Shown in pieces: positions 56,841-64,000 of a stretch of DNA of 64,000 nt. Origin of the DNA: Ailurus styani. Lineage: Eukaryota; Chordata; Mammalia; Carnivora; Ailuridae. The stretch lies in the NCBI GenBank assembly GCA_002007465.1, contig LNAC01000745.1, positions 234,921-298,920 of the forward strand. Direction: 5' to 3'. Below the pieces are notes generated by a model. The model searched no databases. It worked only from the letters and a program-made list of their open reading frames with translations, and was not told where the DNA came from. A program made the position numbers and the translations under genes. Positions within the stretch are counted from its first letter, which is position 1. Every line of letters starts with the position of its first letter.

Positions 56841-58043
56841 TTTTTTTTTTCTGTGAACTGGAATATAAACATTATTTGTACACTGGGATCAGAGGTGCTT
56901 GGGAGAAAAGGAGACTCCACCCTGCCATCATTTTTTTTTAAACCAAGACAACACTAATGTATTCATCAAGAAAGTCGTATTTTTAAAAATTTACCGTTTA
57001 CAAACCATGCCACCAGAATGTATTCATGGCCTAGCTTTATTACAGTATTTTTCAACCAAAAAAAAAAAGTGATGGCATGTTCCTGTTGCTACAAAAACAC
57101 TCGGGGGGAGAAAAAGGACTTAGGATCTGAAGAGGACAAGGACAGGATTTTGGAGAGGGGAAAATGGAGACCAGGGTAGAAGTCTATAGCAATGTGCAGG
57201 CTGCAAAAGGAGCAAAACCACATCCTCCATTCACGGTAAAGATGGAATTTAAAGCTAGTAACAACCTTTAGTCAAAACAAGGATTCTTTTTGGAAGAATT
57301 GAGAGATGAGGGGGGCCATAATTAAACCAAGTGTCACATTTTCAAAATCTTCAAGGATTTGGTAGCCATGTGGCCTTCCCAAACAAGCCTAAATAATAAA
57401 TTCCCCAACGGAAAGTCATCGTTTTCCTGTGACTCTGAAAAGCTTTCCTGTGACTCTTTAACTGTAGAGTGTCCTGCTCTTTGCTGAGGTTTGGCGACCA
57501 TTTGGAATCATCAGCCACCTAATGTCACAGGCCAGTGCTCTCCTACCGCCTGTCTACACATCCAGGGATGGTGTATTTCTAAGTCCTCCTTTTATCTCCA
57601 TCCTAATCAAAACAAGAAGTGAGGCAATGTGAAATGAAATAGGAAGACTTGCTTCTTTTCAAAGTTTTTATCTGCCCACTAGTTTGCAAGGGTTCCTTGA
57701 TGAAAGATACAGAATAAAAAAGCTGCCTGTTGTGGATGTGTAACAATAAATGATGTAATAAATGTAATATCTCGACCTTTTTCTAAAAGGATCTCTATTC
57801 TTCATTTTTTTCTCTACCACATTAGTTTAAGGTCAGCAAGAAAGATAAGAGAATGATTTTATCAAACTTTGTAAAAGTGAAGAAAAGAAACTGAAGCAAA
57901 GAAAATTTGGATTACTTGCCAGCATCCTAATAATTCTGGAAATACTTGAACTTGACTCTTGAATCCCTTACCAGGTCATACCATAATTCAGCTCATAGCA
58001 TAATCCACATCGAATTTTCAAAGTAGTTAATGTCTACCAATGG
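56841..58043. other. Unique sequence; AATAAA cluster at 57.71-57.76 kb
   Basis: Repeat-free. Three AATAAA hexamers at 57713, 57745 and 57757 lie around a GT-rich stretch ('ctgttgtggatgtgt'), the layout of a polyadenylation site on the plus strand, though no upstream exon is evident. Confidence 0.45.
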
Positions 58044-58120
58044 ATGCACCAAATTGGGGCACCAAATATGGCACTGATCCAATGCACCAAATTGGGGCAC
58101 CAAATATGGCACTGATCCAA
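58044..58120. repeat. Perfect 38-bp tandem duplication
   Basis: 58044-58081 and 58082-58119 are identical, with period 38 continuing one base more. Each unit itself contains 'gcaccaaat' twice, which may have seeded the duplication. Confidence 0.95.
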
Positions 58121-59911
58121 ACTATTCTTTTTCAGTACCTATGCCTTTAAGACTGTCCCTTGCAACCAGGGTTGAAGAAACCAGTTTTGAGGACTTAGAG
58201 CTCATTACTTATTTTTCTTCCCCTCCTTCAAGACCTTTTTCTTTTCTTTTTTTCCAATATCTATCTTTTATTATCATTTATAATAAAGTAGAATATATTA
58301 CAGACAACTTTTAAATTATTAATGTGCTTTATTTGTTTTGCATTTCCAAGTACGTGTCTTAGAACACCCATCTGCTTGGGGAGATGTGTTAGGGAGAGAA
58401 AAATGAAAATAAATACTGATGTAATATTTAGCATCTGACATACAAAATAGGATTTAGCAGAAAGTCAGTAAGCTTAACAGCCATGCATTTTTTTAGAAAG
58501 AAAGGATTTTCCAAATGCTTTTATTTCTTCCTTTAGTATATCAACAACCTATCTGGGAGGACCCACGCCACTGAGTTCTTCTCAGTATTGAGAACATTCC
58601 ATTTCCTCCCATGAATGCAATGGCAGGAAATCTCTTGTTCAGTTGTAGAAAGAAATCAAAATGTAGGTAAAGAAAAGCAAAAACTATTTCCAGCGTGGGG
58701 ATTTATAGGGAGCAGAAGAGGAAGAAAGAAATCAGATTCAAGTGTTCAGTTCTGTGTCACTTGATGTTCTCCTCTCCAACTTTTACTCAGCAAGGGTGAT
58801 TTGTCCTATATAAGGAAAGAAACCTTGAAGAGAAGGGACTCAGGCCTCTTTTTCTCCATCTGGAAGTCAAGGAGGAGGTGACTGTGCAGAGGAGCTCCCC
58901 AAAACATACAACTACTCAGCCTAATTAAATAGAAAGTACACCACGTGGTGAGAGAGTTGAGAGCCAGCCAGACTGACATGGCAGCTACTGTGTTGGGACA
59001 AAGTGACATGACCGTAGAAGGTAGAACTGGGTGGCCTGGTCACAGGGCTGGGTGGAAGGCCTGGTAGAGAACAAAGGTCTGGAACCAGTGGACACTCAAG
59101 AACCAGAAAAGCACAGAGGTCCCATCACCCACTAACATAGACACCTACGCCCTGCATATGTCCATATGCCATCCTAGGAAGGAAAATAAGGAGAGACTGG
59201 ACCAAAGCAATCTTATCTAACAGGAGCTGAAGAAACAGTTTAAATTTTCTTTGATCAGACTAAGCTTTATTCTAAATTGAATATTTTGTCACATTTCCTT
59301 ATTCACTCAGTTTCAGAATTAGCTCCTCAGGTGATTCTTTGGCACATTAAGCTTAAGAACCATTATCCAACTTTCTAGCCATCCTTACAAAAATAAAAAC
59401 TAAGTTAATCTTTGGATTAATTGATCATGAGAAGAGCAGATATTCTTGGTACTTAGGTTAGTCAGAATCTCTCCCTAGGGGCCTTTTAGTAATAATCTCA
59501 TGCAACGTTTTCAGTAGCAACCTTTCAACAGAAACACAAAAACACTCCTTAAAACCCTTTCTAGAATTTTCTTTGCTCTATGCTGATGATACCTCAACAA
59601 AAAGTAATTTATTAAACACAATCTAATGTTGAAGCAACATTACACAGCAGAGGATGAAGTTTGTTCCAGAGGTAAGCTTTAGAATATCTGGTGGAATTCA
59701 TGAAATGAATGGCCTTTGAGCAAACTTCGCTTCATAAATATTATTTCAGCTTGATTTTTGTTAAATGGTGGGTGGGTCCCAAGTTCAAGAGTACATTTAT
59801 TGTGGGACTAGCTTATGTCACTTGTTGAATAGAGATGTATATCTATGCAGACAATAGAGATTGTTTTGATATCTCCTTACAGAAATCAAGTCACTTAATA
59901 AGAACTAACAA
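58121..59911. other. Unique sequence, nothing recognised
   Basis: 1.8 kb without a named repeat. The minus-strand frame at 58806-59009 is not supported as a gene. Confidence 0.5.
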
Positions 59912-60290
59912 TGCTGTTTTAGTTTTTTAGGATCATCATAACAAAGTACCACAGACTGGGTGACATAAAGAATGGAAATTTATTTTCTCACAGTCCTGGA
60001 GGCTAGAAGTCCAAGATCAAGGAGTCAGCAGGGTTGGCTTCTTCTGGGGACTCTCTCCTTGGCTTGCAGATGGCCATCTGCTCCCTGGGTCTTCACATGG
60101 CCTTCCTTCTGTGTGTGTCTGTGTCCCAATCTCCTCTTCTTACAAGGACACCAGTTATCTTGGATCAGGACCCATCTGTATATCTCATTTTACCTGAATT
60201 ACCTCCTTAATGACCTTATCTCCAAATACAGTCACATTCTGAGGTCCTGGTGCCCTGAGTGATCTGCTATAGTCTATAGTCTAACCACAG
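59912..60290 (-). mobile_element. MaLR LTR, antisense (MLT1A/B-like)
   Basis: 'cataacaaagtaccacagac', 'gaaatttattttctcacagt', 'ggctagaagtccaagatcaa', 'cttacaaggacaccagttat' and 'caaatacagtcacattctga' are the diagnostic blocks. Solitary LTR, no internal region. The 96-codon open frame at 59972-60262 is LTR sequence. Confidence 0.82.
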
Positions 60291-60673
60291 AGCTACATGC
60301 CTACCTGGCCCAACATTTAAAGCAGCTGGTGGGAGCTGGGAGCAGGATGGGTATGGGGCTGCCCCATGGCAGCAAGATAAGAGGGCAGACCAGCAACAAC
60401 ATGTGTATGAGTCACCATGTCTGGCATGCTGAACCAACCTGGCAAAAATAACAAAACGGCTTTGACTTTGTTTTGGCCTTCCAAATCTTGCATGAATTTT
60501 TCTAGTGGCCTGCTGGAACCAGAAACCAAACAGGAAAGGTTATTCTGGGAAATGTAGTTCTGCTCGGCTACACTGGCCCAGTACAAGACACCAGGCTTAG
60601 TAGATCTAAATGTACTCATTTGATTATAAAACTGTGAGCACTTTTTCAACTGCACTATATATAAGTCCATATT
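60291..60673. other. Unique sequence, nothing recognised
   Basis: The 117-codon minus-strand frame at 60317-60670 has no domain. Not called. Confidence 0.45.
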
Positions 60674-60687
60674 AAGGCTCTTCTAAG

Positions 60688-60865
60688 GGCCACTTCGGTG
60701 GCTTAGTCAGCTAAGTGTCTGACTTTTGATTTCAGCTCAGATCATGATCTCAGTCATGGGATCGAGCCCTGCTTCAGGCTCAGCACAGAGTCTATGTGTC
60801 CTTTCTCTCTCTGCTCCTATGTACTCTGTCTCTTTCTCTCTCAAATAAATAAGATCTTTTTTTTA
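60688..60865 (+). mobile_element. Can-SINE, old type
   Basis: 'ggccacttcggtggcttagt', 'tgtctgacttttgatttcag' and 'caaataaataagatcttttt'. Perfect 14-bp TSD 'aaggctcttctaag' (60674-60687, 60866-60879), well preserved for an old-type copy. Confidence 0.97.
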
Positions 60866-60879
60866 AAGGCTCTTCTAAG

Positions 60880-61284
60880 AAAGATATACTCAAAATAAAA
60901 TAAAACTATATTAACTAATAGTTACTAATACTTAACTAATAATTAAATATAGGCTCATATCTTAGGGTAGAAAGAATGATGAAGAGATCTATGTTGGGAG
61001 AGAGTCATTTCTTAGCCTAAAGAGGTCATATTTTATACACTTGGTACAGTTTACACAATGACTTCACGTGGATTATTACTTAAGCATCCAGTTCTCCTTC
61101 AAGATCTATAGGACCCAGGCCTTTCTGATCCACTGTGTAATATTCAGAAGGCTTCTGACCCTATCCACATGGGCTTTCCACAGGCTTCCTGTTTACTAAT
61201 GGCTGTAGGAACTTTAAAAAGTCAGATCTAATCTGTTTCCATGTTGATAAATGTTGGTGGAGTCTTCTAATATATAATGTGAAT
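60880..61284. other. Unique sequence, nothing recognised
   Basis: AT-rich at first ('ttaactaatagttactaata'), otherwise nothing is seen. Confidence 0.45.
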
Positions 61285-61440
61285 ATACAATTGGGGGTTT
61301 GGTTAAATACATTCTGATTCATCTATATAATGGAGAACTATTTTGCTTTTACAACTGATGTTACAGAGAAACACATTTAATTACTCAGTATTGTGAACTG
61401 AACGAAAGCAAGTTACATAGGAAGATAGTCTCATTCTTGC
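61285..61440 (+). mobile_element. Old L1 ORF2 3' fragment
   Basis: 'ttggttaaatacattctgat', 'catctatataatggagaact' and 'gaacgaaagcaagttacata' match the end of old L1 ORF2 (tggtacatccatataatggaatactatgcag ... gtgaaaaaagcaagttgcag). Confidence 0.7.
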
Positions 61441-63749
61441 AATCCATAGCACATATGTGTGATAGAGCTGTCCACATGCAGATAAGTTGACTCTAGGTGC
61501 TTGGCTGTGGTATTTGCTACTGGCAGCTGGGATTCATACGAAGCAGAGACACTAAGTGTATGAAACGAACTAACTTAGGAACTTAGTTTGTCTTTTATCC
61601 TTCCACTCTATTTGGCTTTAAGAACTTCAAAAGCTGCAAGACGCGTAAAGTTTATCTGGATTATCTCGTCATTTGGAGCATTCAAGTGTCTGCTTCAATA
61701 TGCCTTAGAATCACGGTTGCCAAATGAGAGCAATACTTTTGTGCTTCTCACATAGCTTCTCCCCAAGGATCCCAAAGCACTGGAGAAGTGTTACTTTTGC
61801 CTCCCTTCACTTCTCTGAAGAAACTCAGGATAAAGTCCTGGACAATTTGACTCACAAAAATTATCAGTTAATCCAAAGATAAACTGTAGAGGGCCTTCTT
61901 CCTCAAATAGACATGTTCTTCTTCCTTATTCATTCTCCCACAAGACACAAATCCCACAGACAAAAAGAGGATATGGAAATTAACAAAAATTCACTCTAAA
62001 GAAAGAGCATGTACGTACATAGAAGAACTGCTTGTATCTGAAAAAATACCAAATTTCTTGGCCTCTTATGGAACATATACTTTTTTTTTCCTTTCCATTT
62101 CTTTGTGTTGGCCTTTCAACTTTTAAAAGCCAATGATAGCCCCTTTCTATTTAAATTCATAACAGGAATGCAACCAGAGATAAATGATTTCCTTAAATAT
62201 AAGTCTATAGCTATGCTATGTGACACTAATTTAGATCAGTTTAAGTGATTACTGCGTAGAAGCCATTCTTTTGAGCCCCCATCTTCTATTTACCAACATG
62301 AGGCATCCACACAGTACACAGTCTGCCCAAGCTTATTTTGCAATGAGTAGCAGGGATGAAGGGAAAGACTTCAGTCTCCTTACCCTCAACCTATGCTACT
62401 ACATAGCCAAACTATTTTTTCTTCATTGCTTTCATTCCCAAATAATGATTTGGTCATATAAGTGTCCTAAATATACATTTACTTGATGTAAAAATTCAGG
62501 ATATTTTGAAAGACTGAATCACCTTCATTTATCGTCAATACTTTAAAGCCATTTTTTAATATCTTGCTGCAATGTATCTTTTTATAGTTGATCTCGGCTT
62601 CTTTGAAATTTTTTCGCTAAACATTTGTTTATTCACATGCATAGTTTTAAGAGCTGGGGAGATCTCAAAAGCCAAGCATTACTAACTGATATCTGGACAT
62701 GTTTAAGAGACCTAGTCACTCACTTAGCAAAACAAATTACAATAGAATTTTTATATATATATATATGAATGAACATATGTTGTATCTTAAAAATGTGGAT
62801 TTTTCTCCTTAGAAGGTGGAACTTCTTGGTTTTATTTTTATCCCACACATTTAACTTTGAAATAAGTAGGTTGCCACATACCACAGTAATTGTGGATGGA
62901 CAGAGGTCACCAGAAAACAATAAAACTGTCAGCACAAAGTAATGACAACTGAGCACAGGGTAGCAAATAGGACATGAGTGTTTTATGAGGAAAGGTCAGG
63001 AGGTTCGAGTCACAGGGAAGAAAGATGGTTTTTGCCATCCAAACTGAACACACTTTACAAGTTAATTAGGCTTCTAGAACTTGTTCCAGATGGTAGAGAA
63101 ATCGAGTGCAAGACAGATAGATGCCAGCAAGAGGAGTCAGAGATGAAACAAGGCGAGGTCTGGTGTTGGGGAGATCCAGGAGCAAGTAAGAGATTAGGGA
63201 GAGAAGGCAACAGAGATACGGGGCACAGAGGCTTGGGAGATAAGGCCAACACGAAGCCAGAGGTCAGGGCCGAGAGGCTGCACGGAGACCAGGACATGGG
63301 GAGAAGGGCAGTGGTCTCCAGGCACTGATAGCCGGCCAAGGCCACAGCTCATACAATGAACCTTCATCACCAGCTCTTTGTGGCTGGCCAGCACGGACAG
63401 AGATAACAACTAACCCTCGGAACCGGATATGATGCTGTGTGCCAGGAGTTCCCAGGTAAATTAAAAAACGTTAATTCAAAAAATGATGCACCTATATGCT
63501 CTTTATGTCTCAATCTGCTGGCTCTAAGTTACATCTACTTTACATTTTTAAGGATTCCATGAATTCAAATTAATTATAAGTGTATACATCCCCAAAATTG
63601 TGTATATCAAAAATATATATCACATATTGTGCAAAATGTTTAATAATAAGTAAGTGATATTCATTATTAAATAAGTAATTGAATAATTGGCATTAGTTAT
63701 TAAATAATAAAAATTAATCCTATAAAAATTCAATTATAAGAATGATACA
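61441..63749. other. Unique sequence, nothing recognised
   Basis: 2.3 kb with a (TA)6 at about 62752 as the only simple repeat. The open frames at 62978-63409 (116, 96 and 71 codons, both strands) overlap each other and have no domain. Confidence 0.5.
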
Positions 63750-63764
63750 TTGCAAACATTTCTT

Positions 63765-63956
63765 TTTTTTTTTTCTTTAAAGATTCTATTTATTTATTTG
63801 ACAGAGAGAGAGAGAGAACACAAGCAGGAAGAGTGGGAGAGGGAGAAGCAGGCTCCTGGCTGAGCAGGGAGCCCGACATGGGCTCAATCCCAGGACCCTG
63901 GGATCATGACCTGAGCCAAAGGCAGACGCTTAATGACTGAGCCACCCAGGCGCCCC
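63765..63956 (-). mobile_element. Can-SINE, intermediate type, antisense
   Basis: Poly(T), 'aaagattctatttatttatt', 'aagcaggctcctggctgagc' and 'agccacccaggcgcccc'. Perfect 15-bp TSD 'ttgcaaacatttctt' (63750-63764, 63959-63973). Confidence 0.97.
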
Positions 63957-64000
63957 TTTTGCAAACATTTCTTAACAAAGTGCCATGACTTATCACTATA

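Overview
This is a non-coding stretch of a carnivore nuclear genome, with no gene I can support. The organism call rests on at least 28 copies of the tRNA-derived Can-SINE (SINEC), recognisable by a head reading like GGGCGCCTGGGTGGCTCAG and a tail of CT-rich sequence, TCAAATAAATAAAATCTT and poly(A). About a dozen are the young subtype with GTTAAAGCC in the head and CTGCCTACTTGTAATCTC before the tail. I associate that subtype with weasel-family animals (ferret, mink, otter, marten). Caniform carnivore is near certain; mustelid is an inference. I see no exon, RNA gene, CRISPR array or microbial feature. The longest open frames lie inside repeats or look like chance.

Layout. 1-3.4 kb holds decayed L1 (a 3' end, then an ORF2 body) with one SINE and a short 5'-truncated L1 tail. 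4.58-11.84 kb is a full-length but dead L1 flanked by a 14-bp target-site duplication (TSD). It has a 5'UTR, ORF1 and ORF2 remnants and a G-rich 3'UTR, and two young SINEs sit in ORF2. 12-17 kb has a MER5A-like element, two antisense SINEs and a twin-primed (inverted) L1 whose downstream TSD was later hit by a SINE. 18.8-20.9 kb is an old L1 and an L2 overlaid by four SINEs, two of them head-to-tail inside one TSD. 21-34 kb is mostly unique DNA with MIR fragments, MaLR-type LTRs and SINEs. It also holds a TEAD-type palindrome (23.6 kb), a T-box-type hairpin (25.1 kb) and a repeat-free stretch that looks constrained (29.57-30.01 kb). 34.5-34.7 kb is a small CpG-dense patch with a perfect NRF1 palindrome. 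35-47 kb is a patchwork of MIR, L2 and SINE copies. 47.9-52.5 kb is one very old antisense L1, interrupted by an LTR and a SINE. 52.5-64 kb has more SINEs, a 25-unit AC microsatellite, a second possibly constrained stretch (56.6-56.8 kb), a perfect 38-bp tandem duplication, an antisense MaLR LTR and mostly unique DNA.

The repeats tell an order of events: MIR/L2 and old L1, then MaLR LTRs and hAT elements, then carnivore L1s and older SINEs, then young SINEs landing in the poly(A) tails, TSDs and coding regions of those L1s. I found no previously undescribed system. The points most worth checking are the 44-bp templated replacement in L1 ORF2, the nested L1/SINE locus, the NRF1/CpG patch, and the candidate regulatory palindromes and constrained stretches. 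Family names come from memory of consensus sequences, not a database search, so subfamily labels are provisional.
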